40,901 nucleotides of DNA, from positions 1 to 40,901 of IMG/VR virus record IMGVR_UViG_3300042566_000137; one strand, given 5' to 3'. This document shows positions 21,439 through 29,832 of the stretch, piece by piece (within the stretch, counting starts at the first letter, position 1; every line of letters begins with the position of its first letter). The DNA comes from a virus. Position numbers and translations under genes: made by a program. The notes beneath the pieces were generated by a model. The model saw nothing but the letters and a program-made list of their open reading frames with translations, was not told the origin of the DNA and did no database searches.

Positions 21439-21727
21439 TTGCAGGTCAACAAGCATGGGTGCGGGTGGAGAAGATGTGCAACTTAGTCCTCTCGCTAGGT
21501 CGCTGGTTAGCTACACGATTGAGTGCAAGAATCGTAAAGCTGTCGCAGTGTTTAAGGATTACGAACAAGCAAAGACACATGGACTAGTAGAGCCACTCGT
21601 TATCTTAAAACAGAATAACAGTAAGCCACTAGCACTAGTCGATGCTGAACACTTCTTGGATATGCTACAGAAACTGAATGATCTGAAACACCAAGTTGAT
21701 GTTCTACTTTTAGTTAAAGGAAAATGA
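21344..21727 (+). CDS. PD-(D/E)XK endonuclease, possible Holliday junction resolvase
   Basis: The 127-residue product begins KPQSAKAKGRKLQQWVRDQI and has the nuclease core GAGGEDVQLSPLARSLVSY followed by TIECKNRKAVAVFKDYEQAK; the acidic residue in GED and the ECK triad are the PD-(D/E)XK signature. In T7 the comparable replication-linked nuclease is gp3. The likely start is TTG 21344, preceded by AAAGG, which yields a complete N-terminal helix; no ATG lies before the core. The substrate is inferred from context. Confidence 0.8.
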   Translation: MKPQSAKAKGRKLQQWVRDQILLRFPVLSPDDCRSTSMGAGGEDVQLSPLARSLVSYTIECKNRKAVAVFKDYEQAKTHGLVEPLVILKQNNSKPLALVDAEHFLDMLQKLNDLKHQVDVLLLVKGK

Positions 21728-21728
21728 C

Positions 21729-21872
21729 ATGAGAAAGAAGATACCAGATCAACCTGAGATAGTTATTCGTGAATGGAAAACAATTGGAGGTCAGGATAAC
21801 TTTACTGTATTAGGACTAGGTGTAGACGATAAAGTCTATTATTGGAAAGATAAGAAATGGAATGAACTATGA
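21729..21872 (+). CDS. Small hypothetical protein (47 aa)
   Basis: The frame MRKKIPDQPEIVIREWKTIG continues into FTVLGLGVDDKVYYWKDKKW, a compact beta-type sequence. A ribosome binding site (AAAGGAAA) precedes it and its stop overlaps the next gene (ATGA). The VYYWKDKKW end resembles small phage proteins with no assigned function. Confidence 0.6.
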   Translation: MRKKIPDQPEIVIREWKTIGGQDNFTVLGLGVDDKVYYWKDKKWNEL

Positions 21873-22069
21873 GATTAATTGTACACTTAACAGAATACGA
21901 AGGACAGCCTGATCAGTCAGCTGCGTCGATTGATATTGGTCTACCTGACGGTGCTCGTTATGATACCCTGCAGGAACACTTTGATAGGCTGTTGTCAATT
22001 GTATATGGTTATCCTATTGGTAAGGCAGATAGCAATTATCAGAATCCGCTAGATCCAGAGGATGAATAA
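21869..22069 (+). CDS. Small hypothetical protein (66 aa)
   Basis: The product MRLIVHLTEYEGQPDQSAAS has a long C-terminal acidic part (NPLDPEDE). The middle holds a helix, TLQEHFDRLLSIVYG. It is joined by ATGA upstream and by TAATG to the phosphoesterase gene. No family is recognised. Confidence 0.6.
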   Translation: MRLIVHLTEYEGQPDQSAASIDIGLPDGARYDTLQEHFDRLLSIVYGYPIGKADSNYQNPLDPEDE

Positions 22070-22833
22070 TGCCAACACACTTAGTGATACCAGATGTACA
22101 GGTAAAGCCAGGGCAGGACTTCAACTTCTTGAAAGCAATCGGCAACTACATTGTTAAGAAGCGTCCTGATGTTATTGTTAATATTGGAGACTTTGCGGAC
22201 ATGCCAAGCTTATCTAGCTACGACAAAGGTAAGAAGTCCTTTGAAGGTAGACGATATAAGCATGATGTTGAAGCAGTTCATAGTGCAATGGACATCCTCT
22301 TAAAGCCACTACGTCAATTGCAGGATAGGCAGCGTAGGAACAAGGAGAAGGTCTACAAGCCACGCATGGTGTTGACTATAGGTAACCACGAGCATCGTAT
22401 CAATCGTGCCATAGAGAACGATTCAATGCTGGATGGGACTATCTCTTTAGAGGATTTGGGATATGAGAAAGCTGGTTGGGATGTTCTACCGTTTGAGCAG
22501 CCTGTTATTATTGATGGTGTTCTTTATGCCCATTATGTCACTGCTGGTGCTCTTAACCGTCCTGTTGGATCAGCTGCAGCCATCATCTCCAAGAAACACC
22601 AGTCGTGTGTTGTGGGTCACCAGCAAGGTAGACAAGTTGCTTACGCTATTAGAGCAGATGGCAAGACGCTTACGGCTATTATAGCTGGTAGCTGCTACGA
22701 GCATGATGAGGATTACATGGGTGCTCAAGGTAACCACTACTGGCGAGGTATCGTAGTGTTGCATGAAGTAAAAGATGGTTGTTTCGATGAGATGTTTGTG
22801 TCTCTTGACTTTCTTAAGAAGAGGTATCTATGA
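22069..22833 (+). CDS. Calcineurin-like metallophosphoesterase
   Basis: A 254-residue protein with the five metallophosphoesterase blocks: VIPDVQVKPG (first metal Asp), VNIGDFADMPS (GD motif), TIGNHEHRINRA (GNHE), then YAHYV and VVGHQQGRQVAY (GH motif) near residue 180. These place two metal ions for phosphoester hydrolysis. Phages with T7-like replication often carry one beside exonuclease and resolvase genes; substrates could be DNA ends, nucleotides or protein phosphates. The family is clear from the motifs; the substrate is unknown. Confidence 0.9.
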   Translation: MPTHLVIPDVQVKPGQDFNFLKAIGNYIVKKRPDVIVNIGDFADMPSLSSYDKGKKSFEGRRYKHDVEAVHSAMDILLKPLRQLQDRQRRNKEKVYKPRMVLTIGNHEHRINRAIENDSMLDGTISLEDLGYEKAGWDVLPFEQPVIIDGVLYAHYVTAGALNRPVGSAAAIISKKHQSCVVGHQQGRQVAYAIRADGKTLTAIIAGSCYEHDEDYMGAQGNHYWRGIVVLHEVKDGCFDEMFVSLDFLKKRYL

Positions 22834-23147
22834 TAGCAATGCCAGAGCCATACGGTGAACGACAACAACCAGAGGTTACCCTTGAAAATTACTTTAGGGG
22901 TTTAGTACAGATGGACTTTGCAGATGACAAGGAAGATATGGTGAACTCACCTAGTCATTATACCCAGGGATCTATCGAGTGCATCGATGCCATAGCACAA
23001 GTGGTGAAAGACTTGCAAGGCATGGAAGCAATGTGTACTGGTAACGCTATCAAGTATCTGTGGAGATGGAAGCACAAGAACGGTATTGAGGACATCAAGA
23101 AAGCACAGTGGTATCTTCAACGAATGATTGACAACTATACCAAATAG
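22830..23147 (+). CDS. DUF3310 protein
   Basis: The 105-residue product has the DUF3310 signature: VNSPSHYTQGSIECIDAI, then MEAMCTGNAIKYLWRWKHKNG followed by IEDIKKAQWYLQRMID. Members are widespread in phages and are sometimes annotated as nucleotide kinase-like or SaV-like. The N-terminal 40 residues are less conserved. Its 3' end contains the -35 box of the next promoter. The function is unknown; the position suggests nucleotide or DNA metabolism. Confidence 0.9.
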   Translation: MIAMPEPYGERQQPEVTLENYFRGLVQMDFADDKEDMVNSPSHYTQGSIECIDAIAQVVKDLQGMEAMCTGNAIKYLWRWKHKNGIEDIKKAQWYLQRMIDNYTK

Positions 23148-23156
23148 GAGTATAAT
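23128..23156 (+). promoter_or_regulatory. Consensus sigma70 promoter before the reductase operon
   Basis: TTGACA (23128-23133), a 17-bp spacer and TATAAT (23151-23156): both boxes match consensus exactly. Transcription would start near 23163, so the in-frame ATG at 23162 would not be on this transcript, while ATG 23216 with AGGAG at 23205-23209 would. Confidence 0.92.
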
Positions 23157-23215
23157 ATATAATGGAAATGTCACCAATTAGAGGAAGTCTTAAACAATTA
23201 ATACAGGAGCTAAAC

Positions 23216-23530
23216 ATGCGTAAAGCAAAAGAAAAAGTATCATTTAGTAAATTTTTCCCTGAAGACAATCAGTTTGTTAATTTACAGGGAAACTATTGGG
23301 ATCACGATAACTGGGAAGTTAACGTAACAATTAATGGTGGATCACGAGATCAAGTATATTTCTGGGTAACAGACTATGATAAGAATGCAGATGCCTTCTT
23401 GAATGAAATAGCTGCTGCAGTGTCTAAAGCCCAGTTTGCTATCGCCAAGTTTCGTGAGAGAGCTAAGGAAGAAACTGCAGCTGCTAAGGTAACTAAGCCA
23501 GCTAAAGCCACTCCTAAGAAGAAGAAGTAA
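23216..23530 (+). CDS. Basic hypothetical protein (104 aa)
   Basis: Begins MRKAKEKVSFSKFFPEDNQF, with a beta-rich middle (NYWDHDNWEVNVTINGG) and a Lys/Ala-rich tail (TAAAKVTKPAKATPKKKK) similar to histone H1-type or nucleic-acid-binding tails. The start at 23216 has AGGAG 7 bases upstream and lies downstream of the promoter. It precedes the reductase operon. The function is unknown; nucleic acid binding by the tail is a guess. Confidence 0.7.
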   Translation: MRKAKEKVSFSKFFPEDNQFVNLQGNYWDHDNWEVNVTINGGSRDQVYFWVTDYDKNADAFLNEIAAAVSKAQFAIAKFRERAKEETAAAKVTKPAKATPKKKK

Positions 23531-23533
23531 ACT

Positions 23534-23707
23534 GTGTTAACGCTGACAGTGCCTGAGTTAAAAGAGCGACTAAAGCGTTTAGATGAGGTATCTCTTCTGG
23601 AGTTATTAAACATATCTTCAGAAGAGCTTGTCGATACTTTTAGCGATAACATTGAAAACAATTATGAGAGCCTCTGCAAAGAGGTAGACTGGGAAGAGAC
23701 TGAATGA
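23534..23707 (+). CDS. Small conserved phage protein before the reductase (57 aa)
   Basis: A GTG-started frame: LTLTVPELKERLKRLDEVSL continues LELLNISSEELVDTF and ends VDWEETE. The pattern of a helix with LKERLKRLDE then LLELLNISSE(E/D)L is recurrent in small phage proteins. The stop overlaps the reductase ATG (ATGA), so the two are probably translated together. The function is unknown. Confidence 0.7.
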   Translation: MLTLTVPELKERLKRLDEVSLLELLNISSEELVDTFSDNIENNYESLCKEVDWEETE

Positions 23708-25614
23708 CCAACAAATATCAAATGACACCTTACAATACCTTTATTGCGAAGAGCCGTTACTCACGGTTTCTCGATGATAAGAATCGTCGTGAGCACTGGG
23801 GTGAAACTGTAGCACGTTACTTCGATTTCATGGAGAAGCACTTAGCTACTAAGCAGAACTACAAGCTGACTCCTGAGCTACGCAGTGAGCTACAAGAAGC
23901 AGTAACAAGCCTGGATGTAGTACCTTCTATGAGAGCAGTGATGACTGCTGGTACTGCATTAGATCGTCAGAATGTGGCTGCATTTAACTGTTCGTACTTA
24001 CCTATCGATGACCCTAAAGCATTCGATGAGGCAATGTATATCCTATTGTGTGGTACTGGTGTTGGATTCTCTGTGGAGCAGAAGTATGTTACTCAATTAC
24101 CTGAAGTTCCAGATCAGTTGTTTCCTAGTCAGACTTCTATTATGGTGTCGGATAGTAAAGAAGGGTGGGCGAAATCACTTCGACAACTCATCGCTCTTCT
24201 ATACTCTGGCGAGATTCCAAAGTATGACGTGTCGAAAGTCCGACCTGCGGGGGCTAGGCTTAAGACTTTTGGCGGCAGAGCCTCTGGAGCACAGCCACTG
24301 GAAGACCTATTCAAGTTTGTTATTAGTAAGTTCAAGACAGCAGCTGGACGAAAGCTCAGTTCGCTGGAGTGTCATGACATTCTATGCAAGATCGGGGAAG
24401 TTGTTGTGGTGGGAGGAGTGCGTCGTTCCGCTATGATTAGCTTGTCTGATTTGACAGACGATAAGATGGCACATGCTAAGGCAGGTAACTGGTGGGATGG
24501 ACAAGGGCAACGAGCATTAGCTAACAACTCAGCTACATATGAAGAGACCCCAGCAATTGGTCAGTTCATGCGTGAGTGGACTAGCATTTATGAATCACAC
24601 TCTGGTGAGCGTGGTATCTTTAATCGTGAAGCTAGTCAGAAGCAAGCTGCTAAGAATGGTCGTCGTGATGCAAGCTATGAGTTTGGTACTAATCCATGCT
24701 CAGAGATCATCCTGCGTCCATATCAGTTCTGTAACTTGTCTTCTTGTATCATCCGCAGTACAGACACTGAAGCAGATATCTTGAACAAGGTTCGTTTAGC
24801 TACTATCTTGGGTACATTCCAAGCATCGTTAACTAACTTCCCTTACCTTCGTAAGATATGGCAGAAGAATACAGAAGAGGAAGCTTTATTAGGTGTATCG
24901 ATGACAGGTATCTTGGACAATCATTTACTGAATGACCCAGATGATAAGGAATTACCAGGACTATTGGAGAAACTACGAGATGCTGCTGTTGCTACTAACG
25001 CTGAATTTGCTGCTGCTATTGGAATCAATCAGAGTGTTGCGGTTACGGCTATTAAGCCCGAAGGAACTGTATCACAACTCTGTTCTACCGCCTCTGGCAT
25101 TCATCCTCAGCATAGTCAGTATTACATTCGTCGTGTACGAGCTGATAACAAAGACCCACTGACACAGTTCATGCTGAAGTCAGGGTTTATTGGTGAGCCT
25201 TGTGTGATGAAGCCTGAGTCTACAACAGTATTTAGTTTCCCTGTTGCAGTAGCTGAAGGTGCTTTACTTCGTGAGGACTTGACTGCTGTTGAGCACTTGC
25301 GATTGTGGTTGATTTACCAGCGTCACTACTGTGAGCACAAGCCATCAGTCACTATCTCTGTCTTAGAGAAGGAGTGGATGGAAGTAGGGGCATGGGTGTA
25401 CAAGCACTTCGATGAGGTTACTGGTGTGTCTTTCCTGCCAATGGATGGAGGAACATATCGACAAGCACCGTATGAAGAGTGTACTGAAGAGGATTACAAG
25501 AAGTTACTTGCTCAACAACCTACTGGTATTGATTGGGATAACTTCCAGGAGTATGACGATAATGTCGAAGGAGCGCAGATGCTAAGCTGCACAGCTGGAG
25601 GATGTACGATATGA
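23704..25614 (+). CDS. nrdJ: Class II (adenosylcobalamin-dependent) ribonucleoside-triphosphate reductase
   Basis: Makes deoxynucleotides for phage DNA in the cytoplasm using vitamin B12. The 636-residue protein resembles the monomeric triphosphate reductase: N-terminal TPYNTFIAKSRYSRFLDD, active-site C96 (NVAAFNCSYL), the loop GTNPCSEI with radical C332 and E334, partner C343 (QFCNLSS), and the C-terminal redox pair C629 and C634 (LSCTAGGCTI; C-x4-C). Class II enzymes need no separate radical-generating subunit, so one gene suffices, but the host or medium must supply cobalamin. It overlaps its neighbours by 4 bases on both sides. Confidence 0.94.
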   Translation: MTNKYQMTPYNTFIAKSRYSRFLDDKNRREHWGETVARYFDFMEKHLATKQNYKLTPELRSELQEAVTSLDVVPSMRAVMTAGTALDRQNVAAFNCSYLPIDDPKAFDEAMYILLCGTGVGFSVEQKYVTQLPEVPDQLFPSQTSIMVSDSKEGWAKSLRQLIALLYSGEIPKYDVSKVRPAGARLKTFGGRASGAQPLEDLFKFVISKFKTAAGRKLSSLECHDILCKIGEVVVVGGVRRSAMISLSDLTDDKMAHAKAGNWWDGQGQRALANNSATYEETPAIGQFMREWTSIYESHSGERGIFNREASQKQAAKNGRRDASYEFGTNPCSEIILRPYQFCNLSSCIIRSTDTEADILNKVRLATILGTFQASLTNFPYLRKIWQKNTEEEALLGVSMTGILDNHLLNDPDDKELPGLLEKLRDAAVATNAEFAAAIGINQSVAVTAIKPEGTVSQLCSTASGIHPQHSQYYIRRVRADNKDPLTQFMLKSGFIGEPCVMKPESTTVFSFPVAVAEGALLREDLTAVEHLRLWLIYQRHYCEHKPSVTISVLEKEWMEVGAWVYKHFDEVTGVSFLPMDGGTYRQAPYEECTEEDYKKLLAQQPTGIDWDNFQEYDDNVEGAQMLSCTAGGCTI

Positions 25615-25739
25615 TTTTAGAACTACACTTTATATTCGGTTTTATGATTGGTTTTGAATATGTAGATGAAGACGATGTCAAGTATTATGTTCTTGATCTA
25701 GGTATAGTACGATTAATGTTAGCCTCTCCCAAGGACTAG
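25611..25739 (+). CDS. Small protein at the end of the early arm (42 aa)
   Basis: The frame MILELHFIFGFMIGFEYVDE overlaps the reductase stop (ATGA) and ends VRLMLASPKD. It has a hydrophobic start and an acidic centre. It is the last + strand gene before the terminator. No family is recognised. Confidence 0.55.
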   Translation: MILELHFIFGFMIGFEYVDEDDVKYYVLDLGIVRLMLASPKD

Positions 25740-25747
25740 CACTTCAT

Positions 25748-25773
25748 GGGGACTCTTCGGAGTCCTCTTTTTT
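25748..25773 (+). terminator. Rho-independent terminator of the early arm
   Basis: GGGGACTC (25748-25755) and GAGTCCTC (25760-25767) form an 8-bp stem with one G-U pair and a TTCG tetraloop, followed by six T residues (25768-25773). It lies 9 bases past the last + strand stop. On the opposite strand there is no U-tract after the hairpin. Confidence 0.95.
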
Positions 25774-25836
25774 ATGTTACTTAAAGCGCACATTTGTTGC
25801 TATTCACACACATAATGTTACTTTTGACGCACATTT
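25774..25836. repeat. Two direct repeats in the convergent gap
   Basis: ATGTTACTT-N4-CGCACATTT occurs at 25774-25795 and 25815-25836, starting 41 bp apart (about four helical turns), with spacers AAAG and TTGA. The repeats lie between the + strand terminator and the 3' end of the - strand lysis gene. No reading frame is supported here. Their role is unknown. Confidence 0.75.
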
Positions 25837-25864
25837 ATGCACTTATTGTCAATAATACTGCACA

Positions 25865-26299
25865 TTACTCATAAGGACGAGTCCCTTTTTTATCAATGAT
25901 TAGGGCTTGTTTCCTTGGAGGTGTACTAGGAGTTAAAGGTACACTGATATGAGTCCAGCTATCAAACTCTCTGATTAGCTGGTCGTAGGGTAAACCCTTC
26001 ATAATTAATGTAGCTACAACCTGATCAGGGGTCATCCCCGATACACGAATATCTGCAGCACAACCTACTCGATGCTGACTAGAATCCTTAGATCCAACTG
26101 CATCGTTCACTTCCTTAGACCTATATCCACTAGTAACAGTAATAGTCCTACCTAACTCAGCTCTTACAGTCTCTAAGAACTCACACAGTCTTACCAGGTT
26201 CTGATACTCTATGTCAGTAGGCTTATTGAGCCAACCATTACGAGCAGCTGTCTGAGATGCAGTCATCTCTTCGTAGGTAAAGTTAGGTGTAATGTTCAT
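25865..26299 (-). CDS. Peptidase M15 endolysin
   Basis: Cleaves peptide cross-bridges of peptidoglycan for lysis. The 144-residue product has the M15 (D-Ala-D-Ala carboxypeptidase-like) zinc motif set: TSGYRSKEVNDAVGSKDSSQH with H76, GCAADIRV with D83, and SWTHISV with H117. No signal peptide or membrane segment is visible, so export depends on the holin encoded just upstream, which overlaps it by 4 bases. It is the last - strand structural/lysis gene. Confidence 0.93.
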   Translation of the reverse strand: MNITPNFTYEEMTASQTAARNGWLNKPTDIEYQNLVRLCEFLETVRAELGRTITVTSGYRSKEVNDAVGSKDSSQHRVGCAADIRVSGMTPDQVVATLIMKGLPYDQLIREFDSWTHISVPLTPSTPPRKQALIIDKKGTRPYE

Positions 26300-26700
26300 T
26301 GTTTTTCCTTAGCTTTCATATCCATAATCTTCTCAAGTGTACGACCACCAAAGTAAAAGGACATAATCAACATACCCCATTGACCTAAGAGTTCTACATA
26401 AGCTTTGTTTGTATCGTAGTCAAATGCACTCATCATAGCAAATACAAAATAGCCACCAAGTATAAAGAGTAGAGTCATAGGACGGATGTTCTTAGACAAC
26501 CAGCTATCGCTAGTCATATCAGCTTGCAGTCGTGCAGTCAGCTCTTGTTGCTCTGCGGTATCTGCTGCAATCTTAGCCAGTTCACCGTTCTGCTGCATCT
26601 CTAATAGCTTTAGCTTAGCCTGTTCAGCTTGTGCTGGGTCAGGAAAGACCTTGTCTAAAATCTTACCACCAATATCTAGTATCGCACCTAATGGAAACAT
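26296..26700 (-). CDS. Holin of the 3TM gene-transfer-release type
   Basis: The 134-residue product starts MFPLGAILDIGGKILDKVFPD and continues into a Gln/Glu-rich helix (KLKLLEMQQNGELAKIAADT), the layout of the GTA_holin_3TM family. Hydrophobic segments lie near residues 72-92 and 105-120. It would form membrane lesions that release the endolysin encoded next (ATGA overlap). The ribosome binding site GGGAG lies 7 bases before the ATG. Confidence 0.88.
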   Translation of the reverse strand: MFPLGAILDIGGKILDKVFPDPAQAEQAKLKLLEMQQNGELAKIAADTAEQQELTARLQADMTSDSWLSKNIRPMTLLFILGGYFVFAMMSAFDYDTNKAYVELLGQWGMLIMSFYFGGRTLEKIMDMKAKEKQ

Positions 26701-26719
26701 TATTTCTCCCTCTTCATTT

Positions 26720-27160
26720 TCACTTGTATCCCCAGACTATAAAATAAGAAACTACTGCAGCAGCTAAGAAGCAGTACAACTGTACTCTCTTAACTGCTTG
26801 CATATCTGCATCAAACAGCTTTTTGTTTTGTATATCTTCTTTAAGCATTCGCTGCTTGATAGCTTGTATATCATCCCAGGCTTTAGCACCATGCTTGTTT
26901 ATTACTTCAGCCTTCATACGGAGTTCCATCTTCTTTACTTCTTGGATGATCTCATACTCTTTAAAGGCTTTCATTACTGTAGTGTCTACTTGATACTGCT
27001 GTGCTTTCCGTCTCTCAGCAGCCTTCTGTTGCGCTACCTCTGCTCCATCCTTCTGAATATCTTCGATGCTTTTAGTTAATGACTTAGCACTCTCACGAGC
27101 AACACCTAAGCTACCTGTGAGAGTCTTTACTCCTTCGTTTATTCCGTATTGGTCTGACAT
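26720..27160 (-). CDS. Coiled-coil protein with C-terminal membrane anchor (146 aa)
   Basis: Starts MSDQYGINEGVKTLTGSLGV, is then Lys/Glu/Gln-rich and helical through about residue 120, and ends in a single hydrophobic segment (LYCFLAAAVVSYFIVWG) with a short tail. It lies between the large ejection protein and the holin. A role in lysis (spanin-like) or as a tail/ejection accessory is possible, but spanins usually have the anchor at the N-terminus, so the fit is poor. Confidence 0.7.
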   Translation of the reverse strand: MSDQYGINEGVKTLTGSLGVARESAKSLTKSIEDIQKDGAEVAQQKAAERRKAQQYQVDTTVMKAFKEYEIIQEVKKMELRMKAEVINKHGAKAWDDIQAIKQRMLKEDIQNKKLFDADMQAVKRVQLYCFLAAAVVSYFIVWGYK

Positions 27161-27180
27161 AGTTCTTCATAATATAAATA

Positions 27181-29832
27181 TTATTGTACAAAGCTTCCGA
27201 AAGGTACATTCTGCTGTGGCTCTTGTGGAGCAGCTTCTGGAAGAGTAGACTCTTTAACAATACCGTACATGTAACGTGGCAGGGTTGAATCAAGAGCATC
27301 TACTACTTGCTTCAAACTAGCAGGATTCTGTAACTTAAAGTCCATAGTGTTCTTGATAGCTTGTAGCTTCTGCATGCCATTACGATCCAATAGGAGCTGT
27401 TTGATAGCTTCGTCTGTATCTGTCCTCAACTGAGCTGTTTTAGCCCTGCTAAGCAGCCTTACAGCCTTCTGGAAGTTACTAGAGATACGGTCACGCAAAG
27501 TAGAAGCAACATAAGGCACATCTAAACCAGGAACAATCTGACCAAGTACGTCTGTATCACCTGTCTTAATTGCAGCTGTTATCTTAGAGATATCTGCTTT
27601 CTGTAAAGCATCAGACATAGTTAGGATATCTTTTACTTCTTGTTGATAACCTGTACCAAACACCTTGTCAATAACAGCCTTGTTCTTAGGGCTGGTTAAG
27701 AAGCCTACACCGCCATCAGTACTGTTACGAGCCTTCTCTACTACCTCAGCTTGGATGTTACGCATCACTGCTGCAGAGGTTTTCTTATCCAACTGAGACA
27801 AGTCTTTAGTAATCTTACCAAAGAATCGTGGATCAGTGAATAAGCGACTAGCTAGTTCAGAGTAATTAGGGACAGCAATACCGTCAGAATCCTTAACACT
27901 TAAAACAAAGTTATCAGCTACTTGTTTCTCAGCCAAAGCAACCTTGTCATCTAAGTCTTTACGAGTAAGCTTAAGAGTGCTATCATCAAATAGAGTGGCT
28001 TGTAACTTCTCACGCATACCTGGGATCTGATCAATAACAGAAGACTTATCCTTGATATACTTGCTCAATGCTCGTGGATCTACAGCATCATTCTTGATTA
28101 CCCGCTTGTACACTTCAGACATGATTGCATTGTCAGCGATAGTAACACCTTCATCTCCACCAGCTTTGAGGAATTGACGGAGACTATCAGCATTCTTGAC
28201 AATCTGAGGAGCTACCTGCTCTGTGTACTTTCTAGAGCTAATGTCTTTAATACCTTGTGCGCCAAAAGGAATACCAATCTTCTCATAATACTGCTTATCA
28301 GCGTTTATCAGAGCTTGATTCCAATTACCAGGAATCTGTGTACGAGCAGCATCAACTACATCCTCTAGCTCATTGAGACGCATTGCAGATTTCTCGTCCA
28401 TCTTAACAGAACGCTGAACACGATTAATCTCTTCCTTGAGCGAGATAACATCCTTAAATGAGACAGGGAAGTACTCTCCGTTCTGAGGAGCAAAGTTCTT
28501 AGTAATGAGGTTATCTAGACGAGTACGACGACCGAAGATATCCTGCATGTTGTTTGCTACTACAAAGCTATGAATATCACGCACACCTGTATCAGGAAGT
28601 GTAGCACCAGCTTTAGAAGCACCATCTGCCAGCGCATCATACATGGGTGTCATCTCTGCTTTAGCAGAAGCAGCACGAATGTCAACTAGTCTTTGAGTAT
28701 CTAGACCTAACTGAACATTATCAGGCTGAGGAAAACGAGTAGTCAAATCATCTAGCTTCTCGTCTACTGCTTGACGAAGCTTAATGTTCTTGTTAATCTG
28801 AGTTGTTAATGGAGTCTTAGCACCAGAGATAGGTGTGTAACGATTACCAAACAGATCAGTACTCTTTTGATCTACGTTCTGTAAGAATGTGTTTAATTCT
28901 CTGTCAATCTCCTGACGTACACCAGGGTTAGACTTAACTAAACGAGTTACTTCTGTTTGAACGATTGGGTTATCACTCATTGCCACAAGCAGAGGAACAT
29001 CACCTGTACCAACTACTTGACCAACACGCTTGAACTCGTTCATGATAGCATCAATGTTTTGGCTTGGTGTGCTCTTAGCTATGATGTCTAATAGACGCTT
29101 AGCTGCTCCAGAAGCATAGGCTTGACTAGCTGCGTCAGGATCTGCTTTAACCATGCTGTACTTGTCTTTAAGCTGCTTTGCAAAGTTAGACAAAGTACTA
29201 ATGCTTGTCTCGATAGCTGCAGCAGGAGCAATACCAGCAGCAATACCTGCTACTTGACCGATAGCCTTACCAGTCCCTGTATCTTCTCCAGTGATAGCCT
29301 TTTCAGCTTCTTGACCTACAACACCACCGCCACCAGCTGAAGCACCAATACCAAATAAACCAGCTGCTCTTCCTACCGTAGGAGCTACTCTTTCAACTAC
29401 AGAAGCACCTGCTCTTAAAGCACCACTACCAAAGTAACCTAAAGGATCTGTGAGCATACGAGCACCGCTACCAACTACTTCAGCAACAGCACTAGGAGGA
29501 GGCATCTCTGTTTGAGCACCAGTAACCGTACCAGCAGCTTGTTGTAGACGCTTTACATTCTTACCGAATCGTTCAACAATACCGCCCTTCTCGCCTTTAC
29601 CAACCAGGTTAGCAAAAGGATCAATAGCAAAGGTATCAATGATAGCTTCACCTAAGACAAGACTGTCTGTAAGCCCTAGTTTAGCTTGGTTTGCAATATA
29701 CTGAAAGTTACTGATCTTATCTTCACGAGTAGGCTGATCAACAACCTGTCCTTGATACTCTGTCCAAGGCTCTACAGATACTGTTCCTGTTGGTGCAGGA
29801 GCTGCTTGATACTCTTCCCAAGGATTCGCCAT
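27181..29832 (-). CDS. Large internal virion (ejection) protein, T7 gp16 position
   Basis: An 883-residue protein, the largest in the window, in the place of T7 internal core protein gp16. It starts MANPWEEYQAAPAPTGTVSV and has a Gly/Ala-rich hydrophobic zone at about residues 150-205 (GRAAGLFGIGASAGGGGVVG...), then long charged helices. Such proteins leave the head with the DNA and form a conduit across the envelope. I see no lytic transglycosylase motif at the N-terminus, unlike T7 gp16. It overlaps the gene before it as TAATG. Confidence 0.8.
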   Translation of the reverse strand: MANPWEEYQAAPAPTGTVSVEPWTEYQGQVVDQPTREDKISNFQYIANQAKLGLTDSLVLGEAIIDTFAIDPFANLVGKGEKGGIVERFGKNVKRLQQAAGTVTGAQTEMPPPSAVAEVVGSGARMLTDPLGYFGSGALRAGASVVERVAPTVGRAAGLFGIGASAGGGGVVGQEAEKAITGEDTGTGKAIGQVAGIAAGIAPAAAIETSISTLSNFAKQLKDKYSMVKADPDAASQAYASGAAKRLLDIIAKSTPSQNIDAIMNEFKRVGQVVGTGDVPLLVAMSDNPIVQTEVTRLVKSNPGVRQEIDRELNTFLQNVDQKSTDLFGNRYTPISGAKTPLTTQINKNIKLRQAVDEKLDDLTTRFPQPDNVQLGLDTQRLVDIRAASAKAEMTPMYDALADGASKAGATLPDTGVRDIHSFVVANNMQDIFGRRTRLDNLITKNFAPQNGEYFPVSFKDVISLKEEINRVQRSVKMDEKSAMRLNELEDVVDAARTQIPGNWNQALINADKQYYEKIGIPFGAQGIKDISSRKYTEQVAPQIVKNADSLRQFLKAGGDEGVTIADNAIMSEVYKRVIKNDAVDPRALSKYIKDKSSVIDQIPGMREKLQATLFDDSTLKLTRKDLDDKVALAEKQVADNFVLSVKDSDGIAVPNYSELASRLFTDPRFFGKITKDLSQLDKKTSAAVMRNIQAEVVEKARNSTDGGVGFLTSPKNKAVIDKVFGTGYQQEVKDILTMSDALQKADISKITAAIKTGDTDVLGQIVPGLDVPYVASTLRDRISSNFQKAVRLLSRAKTAQLRTDTDEAIKQLLLDRNGMQKLQAIKNTMDFKLQNPASLKQVVDALDSTLPRYMYGIVKESTLPEAAPQEPQQNVPFGSFVQ

